Below, one piece after another: positions 40,118 to 50,104 of a stretch of DNA of 64,000 bases. The notes beneath the pieces are model-generated. The model made no database searches, was not told where the DNA came from, and saw only the letters and a program-made list of their open reading frames with translations. This stretch comes from Lysobacter sp. Root76 (GTDB lineage Bacteria > Pseudomonadota > Gammaproteobacteria > Xanthomonadales > Xanthomonadaceae). The DNA lies in assembly GCF_001428685.1 (NCBI RefSeq), contig NZ_LMIK01000004.1, forward strand, positions 1-64,000, read 5' to 3'. Within the stretch, counting starts at the first letter, position 1. Every line of letters begins with the position of its first letter. Made by a program: the position numbers and the translations under genes.

Positions 40118-41269
40118 TCACGGGTTGGTGAACCAGCCCGAGCAGTACCGGGTTCCGTTCTTGGTCAGATAGAAGCGGCTGCAGTTGGTGTCGTAGCTGG
40201 TGCCGATCGCGGTGATCTGGAAGCCCGACACGTACACGCCGTTGAGGTGATAGAAGCTGCCGTTGGACTTCAGCGACCAGTGCTCGTGCGGGCCGGTGGA
40301 CGCGCCGCCGTTGCACAGCGCCTGGGCCTGGGTGTTGGCCGGATTGGCGATGCGGGTGTTGGCCGCGATGCTGGCGCCGGTGCCGTACTGGATGTTCATC
40401 AGATGGTAGTAGGTCGTCGACCAACCGCCGCTGTGCACCACTTCGGCGAAACACGAGGAATGCCGCTTGAACGAGCCGGCCGCCGACGACGACACCCAGG
40501 TACCGCTCTGGTTGCTGCCCCAACCGCCGCCCAGCGACATGTCCAGCGACGACATCGGGTAGTTGCCCGAGCCGGTGTTGGTGTGCGCGCCGCCGACGTG
40601 CCAACGCTGCCCGCGCGGATAGGGGAACTGCAGGAAGCCGTTGGCCGGACCGGCGAGGGCGCCGACGTCCGGACCGGCGGCGAATCGCGCCGAGGCCGGT
40701 GCGGCCTTGCGGGTTTCGTTGAACAGGCCGGCGTAGACCTGCTGGAACTCGCTGTCGCCGCTGTAGGCCGCGCTGGATTCGCTCGCGCCGGCGCGCGCGA
40801 ACAAGGATTGAATCGGATTGGCGCGCGCCAGCGGCACCGGGCCCTTCGCGTTCGGCCCGTCCTGCGCATACAAGGCCTCGCGCAGGGCCAGCGCCACCTC
40901 GCGGGTTTGCGCGCTGAAATCGCGGCCCTGGGCGAGCTTGCCGTAAGGACGGCTCAGCGCATCGGCGGCGGCGCGCTTGCGCGTGACCACTCCGCTTTGC
41001 TGTTCCATCAGCGCGATCAGCACCTTCGGGCTGATGCCGCTGTAGCCGGCCCAGTGCGAGATCGTTTCGCCGTAACGCGACAGATGCGGCGCGCGCCTGG
41101 CCAGGTAGGCGTCGATGTCGAAGTCGAACATCTCGTCGTAGCTGTAGACCAGGTCCTGCCCGGACAGCCCGGCGGTCGCCGCGGGTTCCGCCGCGACCGC
41201 GTTGCTGCACACCGCAGCGGCGATACAGCACGCCAACAGCGCCATTCTTGCCTGGGAAATCTCCTTCAT
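40118..41269 (-). CDS. blp: Beta-lytic metalloendopeptidase (M23/LasA-like) precursor
   Basis: A 383-residue secreted precursor. Signal peptide to about residue 26 (SNAVAAE); propeptide to about residue 205; mature lytic enzyme beginning near GPANGFLQFPYPRG. The M23 zinc site is visible: AHTNTGSGNYPMSSLDMS (first His at about 229, Asp in SLDMS) and the HxH motif GPHEHWSLKSNG. Cys pairs sit at SSCFAE / ALCNGG and TNCSRF / RYCSGW. It resembles Lysobacter beta-lytic protease, which cleaves peptidoglycan cross-bridges of Gram-positive bacteria and helps predation. Start MKEISQ gives the signal peptide. Confidence 0.95.
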   Translation of the reverse strand: MKEISQARMALLACCIAAAVCSNAVAAEPAATAGLSGQDLVYSYDEMFDFDIDAYLARRAPHLSRYGETISHWAGYSGISPKVLIALMEQQSGVVTRKRAAADALSRPYGKLAQGRDFSAQTREVALALREALYAQDGPNAKGPVPLARANPIQSLFARAGASESSAAYSGDSEFQQVYAGLFNETRKAAPASARFAAGPDVGALAGPANGFLQFPYPRGQRWHVGGAHTNTGSGNYPMSSLDMSLGGGWGSNQSGTWVSSSAAGSFKRHSSCFAEVVHSGGWSTTYYHLMNIQYGTGASIAANTRIANPANTQAQALCNGGASTGPHEHWSLKSNGSFYHLNGVYVSGFQITAIGTSYDTNCSRFYLTKNGTRYCSGWFTNP

Positions 41270-41692
41270 GGTCTTGCTCCTTGATAGATGAATGGGCGAA
41301 CTGTCCGCGCCGACCCGAGCCGTCGGGTCCCGCGCCGAGTCGTAACGTCCGGCTAAACGTCTCTCCACTCCGCCCGCATCCGCCGCCCTTGAGGGATGCG
41401 CGGCGGAAAAACTTTGGCGCCCGGGCGCGGCGATGTCGCGGGACACAGGTCCGGTCGTTTAGGTCCAAATGAGACAAATCCCGCAGTTCCGTCATTCCAA
41501 ATCGACATGAGCGCGGCTGCGGCCGGCGCAGGCGCGACAGCAACGCGTGTGCGACGGCGGCGCGACAAGCGCACTTTTCCTATTCACATCAAGTGCCTGC
41601 GACGTATCGCAAAACCGCGCACCCTGCACCTATCGGTACCGGCGCCCTGCGTGCCACGATGCCGTCATCGCCACGACGCACGCTCCGGCCGC
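41270..41692. other. Divergent intergenic region, no gene seen
   Basis: The region between blp (minus) and a lipoprotein gene (plus). It includes GTTTAGGTCCAAATGAGACAAATC and other AT-richer stretches that could hold the blp promoter. I see no clear repressor site or repeat. Confidence 0.45.
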
Positions 41693-42385
41693 ATGAATCG
41701 ACCCTCCCCGCGCCTGATCGCCCTGTTCTGCGTCGTACTCGCCACCAGTGCCTGTTCGCTGTGGCCGTTCCGCGGCGAGGAGGCCCCCGCCCCGGTCGCG
41801 AACGACGCCAGCGAGCTGTTCCGGCGCCTGTCCGCGCTGTGCGGCAATGCCTACCTGGGCAGGGTGGTCGCCGACATCCCGGAAAACGCCGCCGACCCCT
41901 ATTCCGGCCGCGCCCTGGTGATGCACGTGCGCGAATGCGGCAAGCGCGAGATCCGCATCCCCTTCCACGTCGGCAGCGACCGCTCGCGCACCTGGGTGCT
42001 GAGCCAGCACGGCCACGCGCTGCAGCTCAAACACGACCACCGCCACGCCGACGGCGCCGCCGACCCGCTCTCGGGCTATGGCGGCGACAGCAGCCGCATC
42101 GCCATCGACGCCGGCAGCGCCCAGGCCGATTTCCCCGCCGACCCCGATTCGCGCGCCTTGTTCCGGCGCCTGGGCCGGCCGGAATCCGCGCAGAACGTGT
42201 GGTCGATCGAACTCGATGACGGCCGCAGCTTCGTCTACAAGCTGGCCCGGCCGGGGCGGCTGTTCCGGGTCGAATTCGACCTGACCCAGCCGCTGGCGAT
42301 CCCGCCGCCGCCCTGGGGCGCGGCCGAGCCGGCGCCGGCCGCGGCCAAGCCCCAGCGCGCGCCGCGGGCGAAAAAACTGCGCTGA
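41693..42385 (+). CDS. Lipoprotein of unknown function
   Basis: A 230-residue protein with a lipoprotein signal (LATSACS; Cys near residue 21). The body has LFRRLSALCGNAYLGRVVADIPENAADPYSGRALVMHVREC, a domain with two Cys, then FHVGSDRSRTWVLSQHGHALQLKHDHRHADG and a Pro/Ala-rich tail. The HVGSDRSR / LKHDHRH pattern is found in proteins of unknown function in this family of bacteria. No enzymatic family is assigned. It is followed by the thr leader region on the same strand. Confidence 0.75.
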   Translation: MNRPSPRLIALFCVVLATSACSLWPFRGEEAPAPVANDASELFRRLSALCGNAYLGRVVADIPENAADPYSGRALVMHVRECGKREIRIPFHVGSDRSRTWVLSQHGHALQLKHDHRHADGAADPLSGYGGDSSRIAIDAGSAQADFPADPDSRALFRRLGRPESAQNVWSIELDDGRSFVYKLARPGRLFRVEFDLTQPLAIPPPPWGAAEPAPAAAKPQRAPRAKKLR

Positions 42386-42521
42386 GTCCGCAGCGCGACG
42401 GCACCGGCCGGTACCGGCGCCCAGCCGCGCCCATACCCGCACAAGCCTGCCCGCCCGCAAAACGCGACCTGCGTCGGCGCCGCTTGACGCACCGCACAAA
42501 CCTCGGGTATTGCTGTCGCCC

Positions 42522-42653
42522 ATGCACCCCGCTCTCGCCACCGCCCGCATCGCCGCCCTGCCGCAAGGCCGGGGCCCGGCCACGCGGTCGCTGTCGATTA
42601 CCACCACCGGTACCACCACTACCCCAGTGGTGCGGACGGGCGTGTCCAACTGA
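42522..42653 (+). CDS. thrL: Thr operon leader peptide
   Basis: A 43-residue leader (MHPALATARIAALPQG ... SITTTGTTTTPVV ... GVSN). Eight of its residues in the central SITTTGTTTTP stretch are Thr, with Ile just before, matching the Thr/Ile codon run of classical thr attenuators. The reading frame is uninterrupted and the TGA lies just before the attenuator hairpin. Too short for ORF callers, but supported by content and position 90 bp upstream of thrA. Confidence 0.85.
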   Translation: MHPALATARIAALPQGRGPATRSLSITTTGTTTTPVVRTGVSN

Positions 42654-42689
42654 TCCAAACACGCCGCTCCGCACCCGATCCGGGTGCGG
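42614..42689 (+). promoter_or_regulatory. Thr-operon attenuator hairpins
   Basis: Within the leader gene CACCACT and AGTGGTG (42614-42632) form a pause hairpin. After the leader stop codon CCGCACCCG and CGGGTGCGG (42669-42689) form a stable hairpin before thrA. Ribosome stalling at Thr codons would alter pairing. No long T-tract follows the second hairpin, so termination rather than a structural switch is inferred. Confidence 0.65.
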
Positions 42690-42741
42690 CCTGCCGGCCT
42701 CCCCCGAGTCGCGCCGCGGAGCCCCAAACGGAGCTCTCGCC

Positions 42742-45249
42742 ATGTCGTCCGCGCCACCCTCGTCCGCCGCTGTTGCCGTCGCCGCACCCGCCTGCCACGT
42801 GCACAAGTTCGGCGGCAGCAGCGTCGCCGACGCCGCCCGCTACCGCGCCGTCCCACCGCTGATCGACGACGGCGCGTCCGCGCGCCTGGTGGTGGTCTCG
42901 GCGATGCAGGGCGTGACCGACGCCCTGGTCGAGCTGGCCGCCGCCGCGCGCGCGGGCCGTGCCTTGGAACCCGCCCTCTCCAGCCTGTCCCAGCGCCACC
43001 TCGATGCCGCCGCCGAGCTCGATCCCGATGGCCGCCACCGCGTGGCGCAGGCGCTGCGGCGCGAACTCGCCGCGCTGCACGCGCAGTTGGACCGCTTGGT
43101 CGTCGGACGCTGGCCCGAAGAACAGGCCCAGCGCATCGCCGCCGCCCTGCCGGGCCTGGGCGAAGTGCTGTCCTCGTACCTGATGCACGCCGCGCTCGGC
43201 GGCGACGCCGCCGGCTGGCAGCGGCTGGACGCGCGCGAGGTGCTGGTCGTGCATCCCGGCGAAATGGGCGTGGCCGTGGATTGGGACGCCAGCCGCGCGC
43301 GCCTGCGCGACTGGCGCGCGCGCCACCCCGGCGATCGCATCGTCGTCACCGGCTACGTCGCCCGCGACGCAGACGGCGAGGCCACCACCCTGGGCCGCAA
43401 CGGCAGCGACTACTCCGCCGCGATCTTCGCCCACCTGTTCGACGCCGACGCGCTGACCATCTGGACCGACGTCGACGGCGTGCTTTCGGCCGACCCGCGC
43501 CTGGTGCCCGACGCGGTCTGCCTGCCGTCGATGTCCTACGCCGAAGCCTGCGAACTGGCCTACTTCGGCGCCAAGGTGCTGCACCCGCAGACCCTGGCGC
43601 CGGTGCAGCAGCGCGGTATCCCGCTGCGCATCCGCAACGCCCGCAACCCGCAGGCGCCGGGCACCCTGATCAGCACCACGCCCTCGGCCGACGGCGCGCC
43701 GGTCAAGGGCCTGAGCCTGGTCCACGACCTGGCGGTGCTGGAGCTGATCGGCAACGGCATGGTCGGCGTGCCCGGCACCGCCGAGCGCCTGTTCGGCGCG
43801 CTGCGCGGCGCCGGCGTGTCGGTGACCATGATCTCGCAGGGCTCGTCCGAGCATTCGATCTGCTGCGTGGTGCGCGCCGACCAGGCCCAGCGCGGACGCG
43901 AGGCCATCGTCGCCGCCTTCGCCGACGCCATGGCCGACGGCCAGGCCCAGGAAGTCAGCGTCACCCCCGACGTGTGCGTGCTGGCTGCGGTCGGCGACGG
44001 CATGGTCGGCACCCCGGGCGTGGCCGCACGCCTGCTCGGCGGGCTGGCGCAGGCGCGGGTCAACGTACGCGCGATCGCCCAGGGCGCGGGCGAGCGCAAC
44101 ATCTCGGTCGCGATCGGCGCGCGCGACGCAACGCGCGCATTGCGCGCCGCGCACTCCGCGTTCTGGCTGTCGCCGCAGTGCGTGTCGGTGGGCCTGATCG
44201 GCCCCGGCAAGGTCGGCCGCGCGCTGCTCGCGCAACTGGCGGCGGCGCAGCCGCGCTTCGAACACGACTCGCGCCTGGAACTGCGCCTGCGCGCGATCGC
44301 CGACAGCCGGCGCATGCAGCTGTCGGCCAAGGCGATGCCGCCGCAGGACGCGGTCGCCACGCTCGAAAGCGGCGAAGCCCTGGACCTGGAACGCTTCGCC
44401 GCGCACGTACGCGCCGAACACCTGCCGCACGCGCTGATCGTCGACTGCAGCGGCAGCGACGCGGTCGCTGCCTACTACCCGCAGTGGCTGGCCGCCGGCA
44501 TCCACGTGGTCACGCCCAACAAGCAGGCCGGCGCCGGCCCGCTTGCGCGCTACGAGGCGATCCGCGCCGCCACCCGCAACGGCGGCGGCAAGTTCCGCTA
44601 CGAAGCCACGGTCGGCGCCGGCCTGCCGGTGATCCAGACCCTACGTTCGCTGCTCGACACCGGCGACGAGCTCACCGAAGTCGAAGGCATCCTGTCCGGC
44701 ACCCTGGCCTGGCTGTTCAACCGCTACGACGGCAGCGCCGCGTTCTCCGAACTGGTGCGCGAAGCCCACCGCCTGGGCTACACCGAGCCCGACCCGCGCG
44801 ACGACCTGTCCGGCACCGACGTCGCCCGCAAGCTGGTGATCCTGGCGCGCGAAGCCGGGCGGCCGCTGTCGCTGGAACAGGTCGACGTCGAAAGCCTGGT
44901 CCCCGACGCGCTGCGCACAGTGTCCAAGGACGAGTTCATGGCGCGCCTGGACGAACTCGACGCGCCGCTGAAACAGCGCTTCGACGCCGCCCGCGCCGCC
45001 GGCCTGGGCCTGCGCTACCTGGCGCGGCTGGACCGCGACGGCCGCGCCAGCGTCGGCGTGGTCTCGCCGCCGCCGGGCCACGCCTCCATGCACGGCGCGC
45101 TCACCGACAACCTGATCCAGTTCCGCACCCGCCGTTACGCGGATAATCCGCTGGTGGTGCAAGGGCCCGGCGCGGGGCCGGACGTCACCGCGGCCGGCGT
45201 GTTCGGCGACATCCTTTCCATCGCGCAGACCCTCGGAGCCCGCGCATGA
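42742..45249 (+). CDS. thrA: Bifunctional aspartokinase I/homoserine dehydrogenase I
   Basis: An 835-residue fused enzyme for the first and third steps of threonine synthesis. The aspartokinase part starts [16 protein letters not shown], with [38 protein letters not shown] and [26 protein letters not shown] repeats follow ([54 protein letters not shown]). The homoserine dehydrogenase part has [40 protein letters not shown] and [10 protein letters not shown]. The ACT region implies Thr feedback. It overlaps thrB by 4 bp (ATGA). Confidence 0.97.
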   Translation: MSSAPPSSAAVAVAAPACHVHKFGGSSVADAARYRAVPPLIDDGASARLVVVSAMQGVTDALVELAAAARAGRALEPALSSLSQRHLDAAAELDPDGRHRVAQALRRELAALHAQLDRLVVGRWPEEQAQRIAAALPGLGEVLSSYLMHAALGGDAAGWQRLDAREVLVVHPGEMGVAVDWDASRARLRDWRARHPGDRIVVTGYVARDADGEATTLGRNGSDYSAAIFAHLFDADALTIWTDVDGVLSADPRLVPDAVCLPSMSYAEACELAYFGAKVLHPQTLAPVQQRGIPLRIRNARNPQAPGTLISTTPSADGAPVKGLSLVHDLAVLELIGNGMVGVPGTAERLFGALRGAGVSVTMISQGSSEHSICCVVRADQAQRGREAIVAAFADAMADGQAQEVSVTPDVCVLAAVGDGMVGTPGVAARLLGGLAQARVNVRAIAQGAGERNISVAIGARDATRALRAAHSAFWLSPQCVSVGLIGPGKVGRALLAQLAAAQPRFEHDSRLELRLRAIADSRRMQLSAKAMPPQDAVATLESGEALDLERFAAHVRAEHLPHALIVDCSGSDAVAAYYPQWLAAGIHVVTPNKQAGAGPLARYEAIRAATRNGGGKFRYEATVGAGLPVIQTLRSLLDTGDELTEVEGILSGTLAWLFNRYDGSAAFSELVREAHRLGYTEPDPRDDLSGTDVARKLVILAREAGRPLSLEQVDVESLVPDALRTVSKDEFMARLDELDAPLKQRFDAARAAGLGLRYLARLDRDGRASVGVVSPPPGHASMHGALTDNLIQFRTRRYADNPLVVQGPGAGPDVTAAGVFGDILSIAQTLGARA

Positions 45250-46229
45250 GCGCCGCAACACCCGGTTCGTCCCCCATCGATGCCGCGCGCACCGACGCCG
45301 CCGGCAGCGTGCGCGCGTTCGCGCCCGCCAGCGTCGGCAACATCGGCGTCGGCTTCGACCTGCTCGGCCACTCCATCGACGGCCCGCGCGACATCGCCGT
45401 GGTGCGCCGTATCGCCGCGCCGGAAGTGCGCATCGCCGCGATCCGCGGCGACGTCGCCGGCGCCGACTCACTGCCGCTGGAGGCCGCGCGCAACACCGCC
45501 GGCCAGGCCCTGATCGCGCTGCGCGACAAACTCGGCCTGGGCCACGGCTTCGAACTGGAACTGGAGAAAGGCATCCCGCTGGGCTCCGGCCTGGGCGGTT
45601 CGGCCGCCTCCTGCGTCGCCGCCGTGGTCGCGGCCAACGCCCTGCTGGACGCGCCGCTGCCGCGCGACGCGCTGTACGAATTCGCGCTGGACGGCGAGTC
45701 GGTGTCCAGCGGCAGCCGCCACGGCGACAACGTCGCGCCGATGCTGCTCGGCGGCGTGGTCATGGCCACCGCCACCCGCATGATTCCGCTGGCCGTGCCG
45801 TCCTGGCTGTACGCGGTGGTGGTGCATCCCGACCAGGTCCTGGAAACCCGGCGCGCGCGCGCCGTGCTCGCCGACCCGTATCCGCTGCACACCGTGGTCG
45901 AACAGAGCGCGCACCTGGCCTTGTTCCTGACCGGCCTGCAGCGCGGCGACGCCGGCCTGCTGCGCGAAGGCCTGGTCGACCTGCTGGTCGAACCGCGCCG
46001 CTCCCCGCTGATCCCCGGCTTCGCCGCCGTCAAAGCCGCCGCGCTCGACCACGGCGCCCTGGGCGCCAGCATCTCCGGCGCCGGCCCCAGCACCTTCGCC
46101 TGGTTCGAATCCGAAGCGCAGGCGCGCGCCGCTGCGCCGTCGATGCGCCAGGCCTTCGCCGACGCCGGTTTCGACTCGCGCGCCTACGTCACCCCGGTGG
46201 CGGGACCACGCGCGGAGTTGATCGCATGA
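45246..46229 (+). CDS. thrB: Homoserine kinase
   Basis: A 327-residue GHMP kinase that phosphorylates homoserine. GHMP landmarks: [18 protein letters not shown], the ATP loop [23 protein letters not shown], and a C-terminal [14 protein letters not shown]. The N-terminus has about 20 extra residues before the core, consistent with the ATG that overlaps the thrA stop codon (ATGA). The gene overlaps thrC by 4 bp in the same way, so the three genes are translationally coupled. Confidence 0.95.
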   Translation: MSAATPGSSPIDAARTDAAGSVRAFAPASVGNIGVGFDLLGHSIDGPRDIAVVRRIAAPEVRIAAIRGDVAGADSLPLEAARNTAGQALIALRDKLGLGHGFELELEKGIPLGSGLGGSAASCVAAVVAANALLDAPLPRDALYEFALDGESVSSGSRHGDNVAPMLLGGVVMATATRMIPLAVPSWLYAVVVHPDQVLETRRARAVLADPYPLHTVVEQSAHLALFLTGLQRGDAGLLREGLVDLLVEPRRSPLIPGFAAVKAAALDHGALGASISGAGPSTFAWFESEAQARAAAPSMRQAFADAGFDSRAYVTPVAGPRAELIA

Positions 46230-47515
46230 ACTTCTTCAGCACCCGCGGCCGAACCCCCGCGACCGCGATCGACGACGCCCTGTCCGCCGGTCTCGCGCCC
46301 GACGGCGGCCTGTACGTGCCCGAACACCTGCCCACGCTCGCCGCGCTGCCCGTCTACGACGCACTGGCCGACACCGCGCACGCCGTGCTCGCGCCCTACT
46401 TCACCCAGTCCGCCTTGCGCGAACGCCTGCCCGACCTGTGCCGCAGCGCCTACGCCTTCCCCGCACCGCTGCACCCGCTGTCGCAAGACGACGACCTGCT
46501 GCTGGAGCTGTTCCACGGCCCCACCGCCGCATTCAAGGATTACGCCGCGCGCTTCCTGGCCGAAGCCCTGGCCGGCCTGCGCCAACCCGACGCCGCGCCG
46601 ACCACCATCGTGGTCGCGACCTCCGGCGACACCGGCGCCGCGGTCGCCGCCGCATTCCACCGCCGCCCCGGCTTCCGCGTGCTGATCCTCTACCCCGACG
46701 GCCGCGTCTCGCCGCGCCAGGCCCACGGCCTGGGCTGCTGGGGCGACAACGTGCAGGCGCTGCGCGTGGACGGCGATTTCGACGACTGCCAACGCCTGGC
46801 CAAGCAAGCCCTGTCCGACACCGAACTGCGCCGCGCGCGGCCGCTGAGTTCGGCCAACAGCATCAGCCTGGGCCGGCTGCTGCCGCAGGCCGCGTACTAC
46901 GCCCACGCCGCCGTCCACCATCACCACGCCCACGGCACTCCGCTGAACTTCATCGTGCCCACCGGCAACCTCGGCAACGCCTGCGCTGCAGTGGTCGCCC
47001 AACGCATGGGCCTGCCGATCGGCGAGATCCGCCTGGCCACCAACGCCAACGACACCCTGCCGCGCTACTTGAACGGCGCCGACTACGCACCGCAGCCGAC
47101 CCGCGCGACCCTGGCCAACGCCATGGACGTCGGCGCACCCAGCAACGTCGAACGCCTGCGCCACTGGTTCGACGACGACAACGCACTGCGCGCCGCCATC
47201 CACGCCACCGCCGTCGACGACGCCACCATCACCCAAACCATCCGCCACGCCCCTCAGCGCCACGGCGTAGTGCCCTGCCCGCACACCGCCACCGGCCTGC
47301 ACCTGCTGGAACGCCTGCGCTCGGAAGGCGACACCCGCCCCTGGGCCGTGGTCGCCACCGCGCACCCGGCCAAGTTCGACAGCATCGTCGAGCCCCTGGT
47401 CGGCCACCCGGTCGAACCCCCACCGGCCCTGGCCGCCGCCCTCGCCCGCCCAGCCTCGGCCGACCCGCTGCCCGCCGACTACCCCGCCCTGCGCGAACAC
47501 CTGCTCCACCGATAA
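46226..47515 (+). CDS. thrC: Threonine synthase
   Basis: A 429-residue PLP enzyme converting homoserine phosphate to threonine. The PLP lysine is in [22 protein letters not shown]. The phosphate cup and following segments are [41 protein letters not shown], and [23 protein letters not shown]. It is the last gene of the operon. Two REP palindromes follow directly and may act as the 3' boundary. Confidence 0.96.
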   Translation: MNFFSTRGRTPATAIDDALSAGLAPDGGLYVPEHLPTLAALPVYDALADTAHAVLAPYFTQSALRERLPDLCRSAYAFPAPLHPLSQDDDLLLELFHGPTAAFKDYAARFLAEALAGLRQPDAAPTTIVVATSGDTGAAVAAAFHRRPGFRVLILYPDGRVSPRQAHGLGCWGDNVQALRVDGDFDDCQRLAKQALSDTELRRARPLSSANSISLGRLLPQAAYYAHAAVHHHHAHGTPLNFIVPTGNLGNACAAVVAQRMGLPIGEIRLATNANDTLPRYLNGADYAPQPTRATLANAMDVGAPSNVERLRHWFDDDNALRAAIHATAVDDATITQTIRHAPQRHGVVPCPHTATGLHLLERLRSEGDTRPWAVVATAHPAKFDSIVEPLVGHPVEPPPALAAALARPASADPLPADYPALREHLLHR

Positions 47516-47530
47516 ACACCACACTGCTCT

Positions 47531-47600
47531 GGGGTAGGAGCGGCGTAAGCCGCGACCCGCCTTCGCCGCTCTCTGTGGGAGCGGCGTAAGCCGCGATCGC
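47531..47600. repeat. Two REP palindromes after thrC
   Basis: Two copies of (G)GTGGGAGCGGCGTAAGCCGCGA / GTAGGAGCGGCGTAAGCCGCGA lie in the same orientation, 45 bp apart. This is the same element family seen in the composite repeats, inverted relative to them. Placement after an operon end is usual for REPs. Confidence 0.9.
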
Positions 47601-47610
47601 CTCGAGCGAA

Positions 47611-47731
47611 GGAAGTCCGCAACCGGCCCAAGGATCAGCTCGGGCAAACTCTCAGCGATGCACGAGCGCATCCGCTCCCAGGCTTCCGCATCCATGGACG
47701 GACGCGCGAGCCCTTCGGCCTTCGCCGCCGT
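47611..47731 (-). pseudogene. Fragment of an ABM-like gene
   Basis: A stretch of about 120 bp on the minus strand encodes the C-terminal segment EGLARPSMDAEAWERMRSC with SLPELILGPVADF, nearly identical in DNA to positions 50131-50250 of the intact gene at 50105-50434. The N-terminal 70 residues are missing and there is no start. It is a partial duplicate, probably decayed. The rest of 47516-47840 holds repeats, including a CCCTCTCCCGCGAGCGGGAG palindrome at 47750. Confidence 0.85.
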
Positions 47732-47840
47732 CGCGCGCCCTCACCCCAACCCCTCTCCCGCGAGCGGGAGCGGGGCTTAAAAGCGGTTGGGGCTGGCAAG
47801 TGCAGGGGGGCGCGAGGCGGTTCGCTGCGCTCGCCGCGTC

Positions 47841-48476
47841 CTACTTGCCCTTCATCGCGAAGCTGCCCAGGGCCTTGCGGTAGGCGGCGGAGTAAGCGCC
47901 CAGATAATCGGGGCAGCGCGCCTGCGGGTCGTTGCGTTTCTGCTCGGCGCAGGCTTCCGATTCTTCGGCTACGCGGTCCAGGGATTTCATCGCCAGGATC
48001 AGCGATCTCCAGGAGATGCCCAGTTCGTACACAGCGCGCGAGCGCCCGTCGACGCATACGGCCAGGAAGGTGAGCATGCGGCCGTCCAGGGCGAAGGGCT
48101 TGTCCACGGGCGTGGTCGCGCAACCGGGGTTGAGGTCGGTGACGGTGAAGTTGGCGTTGGGGTAGCGCTGCTTGGCTGCGTCCAGAACGGACTGGCCGGC
48201 CTCGGACTTGCCCTTGTAGAGCACGCTCAGCGCGTAGGTGTCGTAACCGCTCAGGCCGATCACCATGACCGTGTTGCGCTTTTCCTTCTTGTCGCGGTAT
48301 TCCTCCCACTCGATATCGCCGTAGGTGTTGCTGGGCGCGATGTAGGAGAAGGCGTAGTAGTCCTTGTCGAACTGCCCGGCCGGCGAGCGCGAGCCGACGT
48401 GCTTGTAGTTTTCGGTTTGCGCGGCGGCATTGGCCGACGCGGCCAGTAGCGCGATTGCGCACAGCCACTTCCACAT
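47841..48476 (-). CDS. Secreted protein of unknown function
   Basis: A 211-residue protein with a signal peptide (MWKWLCAIALLAASANAAAQ). The mature part contains SYIAPSNTYGDIEWEEYRDKKEKRNTVMVIGLSGYD, four Cys later on (NPGCATTP, AVCVDGR, EACAEQK, ARCPDY), and a helical C-terminus. The family is unknown to me. It is followed by an ABM gene fragment and repeats. It is not clearly operonic with its neighbours. Confidence 0.7.
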   Translation of the reverse strand: MWKWLCAIALLAASANAAAQTENYKHVGSRSPAGQFDKDYYAFSYIAPSNTYGDIEWEEYRDKKEKRNTVMVIGLSGYDTYALSVLYKGKSEAGQSVLDAAKQRYPNANFTVTDLNPGCATTPVDKPFALDGRMLTFLAVCVDGRSRAVYELGISWRSLILAMKSLDRVAEESEACAEQKRNDPQARCPDYLGAYSAAYRKALGSFAMKGK

Positions 48477-48818
48477 TCTTGCGTTCCCCCTGATAAGCCG
48501 GCCGCGGCGCGGCCGGCGGTGTGGCGTTCAGGCGCCGACGATCTCGCCCGTTTGCATGTCCAGCGCCGCCAAGCCCCCACTAGCGGCGATGCCGAGTGTT
48601 TCATGTTCGGTGGCGCGCTAGGGAGTGCGCTTTTTCTAGGACGCTCCGCGAAAGCGCACTCTGACCCTTCTTTGGCGACCTGGACTCGCGCGCTCAAGGG
48701 CGCATACCGCCATCAAGGTGAGCGAGGCCCTCCCGCGAACCTAGATCGCCGCGAACGCCAAAAACGGCCGCGGCGACAAACCAGGAAACGAGATCGCGCC
48801 GCTAACAACCGGCCGGCA
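48477..48818. other. Intergenic region with a repeat and a short decayed frame
   Basis: It contains the perfect palindrome GCCGGCCGCG-gc-GCGGCCGGC (about 48498-48518), a short minus-strand frame ending LAALDMQTGEIVGA with a stop at 48528 (resembling a fragment of a repeat-rich protein, unsupported), and the first copy of a direct repeat (48625-48674). No complete gene is visible. Confidence 0.5.
48625..48674 (+). repeat. Direct repeat copy 1 (GTGCGCTTTTTCTAGGACGC type)
   Basis: A segment of about 50 bp, with GTGCGCTTT and AAAGCGCAC arms that can pair around TTCTAGGACGCTCCGCG. A near-identical copy lies at 50015-50062, on the other side of the gene at 48819-49922. Confidence 0.85.
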
Positions 48819-49922
48819 TCATTTCCCCAGCTCAACAAAATACACCTGCCTACCATCCCGCTTTTTTGGGTCGGCCTTTGCCGCCATCGTCAGCTCGCGG
48901 TACTGGATCTTGGTCAAGAGTTGGCTGAGTTTCGGAAAACCGCGCGCCGCGGCATTGGCCTTCTCCATGTCCCCCGGAATGGCCTGAATGCGGATGAGGT
49001 CGTAACCGGTCAGCGCGCAATTCACCTGATCGCTTTTGATGCGTTCGCAACTCTTCTCGGTGAAGCTGGCGGCGGGGTTCTCGGCAAACAAGCCGTCGAT
49101 CAGCAAAACTTCCCCGGGCCTTGCCGTGAACGATGCGAAAGGCGTCGCCAGCGTCGCTTGGACTTCAACGCCGCTCACGTCCACTTTTTTTGTCGTTTCA
49201 TAGTATCCGGCGGCGCGGCTCTGGCTGGTCACGTTATCGGTGTAAGTGCCCCATTGAACGCACTGGTCGCTTCCGGCTATCACCATCGTGCAATAGTTGG
49301 ATTTCACCGCATCGGTGACATAGGCGGCATTGCGCCATTCCTGACCCTTCTCATATTCGGAGAACGTGGTTTCCCTGAAAGAGACCTGGCCGATTTTGGA
49401 GGCCCCGCCTGTGCCGCGGCTCGCGCCTGTTTTGGGCGCGCGCGTCCGGGGCAACGTATAGCTGGCGCCGGTCAGCGTGTAGGTTCCCGGGGCAACGATG
49501 TACACCATGTACCGTGTGCCATCCGACACGAAACTGAAAAAAGAGCGGTCGAGCTCTCCGTTCTTGAAATCCGAGTCGTTTCCAACGGTAAAAAAGCTTC
49601 CGGGCTGCTGCCCTTTCCAGACCGATGTGGAGGTGCGGTCGGTTACGTATGTCCCCGTTCTGCTGGATGTATACAGCGCGCTGTTGTCGATCATCGCGTC
49701 CTTGTTGGGATACTTATGATCGAGATTGATCGTTGCGGTGACGACCATGCTCATGCCGTTCTGAAGAGCATCCAGAAAAAGCTGGTCGGTCAGTGCGGCA
49801 TTGTGGGCTGCGTCCGTTTGCTTCTTTTTCGCATGGGCAGGCATGGCTACGCACGCCACCATTGCCGCAACGGCCACCCCACTACAAAGCCGTGATGCAA
49901 GATCGGAATGGATTTTCGTCAT
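48819..49922 (-). CDS. Secreted protein of unknown function
   Basis: A 367-residue exported protein (signal peptide ending MPAHA, about residue 31). The composition is clearly lower in GC than most of the window. Visible: MSMVVTATINLDHKYPNKDAMIDNSALYTSSRTG, MVYIVAPGTYTLTGASYTLPRTR, and a C-terminal CERIKSDQVNCALTGYDLIRI with two Cys. It has beta-rich, 'carrier-like' stretches, but no family is recognised. It sits between two 50-bp direct repeats, so it may have been acquired as a unit. Confidence 0.7.
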   Translation of the reverse strand: MTKIHSDLASRLCSGVAVAAMVACVAMPAHAKKKQTDAAHNAALTDQLFLDALQNGMSMVVTATINLDHKYPNKDAMIDNSALYTSSRTGTYVTDRTSTSVWKGQQPGSFFTVGNDSDFKNGELDRSFFSFVSDGTRYMVYIVAPGTYTLTGASYTLPRTRAPKTGASRGTGGASKIGQVSFRETTFSEYEKGQEWRNAAYVTDAVKSNYCTMVIAGSDQCVQWGTYTDNVTSQSRAAGYYETTKKVDVSGVEVQATLATPFASFTARPGEVLLIDGLFAENPAASFTEKSCERIKSDQVNCALTGYDLIRIQAIPGDMEKANAAARGFPKLSQLLTKIQYRELTMAAKADPKKRDGRQVYFVELGK

Positions 49923-50014
49923 AAGCCCCCCACGTTTGAAGTTTCATTCAACGGTATCACGCTCCGCGCGCGTCGCCTGCGCCGGGGAAACTGTTGCGGC
50001 GGAAACAGGGGAAA

Positions 50015-50062
50015 ATGCTTTTTCCAGGACGCTCCGCGAAAGCGCACTCCGACCCATCTTTG
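50015..50062 (+). repeat. Direct repeat copy 2
   Basis: TGCTTTTTCCAGGACGCTCC and the following 28 bases match the copy at 48625 with about four differences, in the same orientation. The two copies bracket the gene at 48819-49922. Confidence 0.85.
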
Positions 50063-50104
50063 TTGAGTCATTTTCCAAGCAGGATGTCTGCACGTCGCTA
50101 GGCA

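Noticed and set aside
47695-48474. Minus-strand Arg/Ala-rich frame over the secreted gene at 47841.
   Set aside because: Shadow frame; the other frame has a signal peptide and normal composition.
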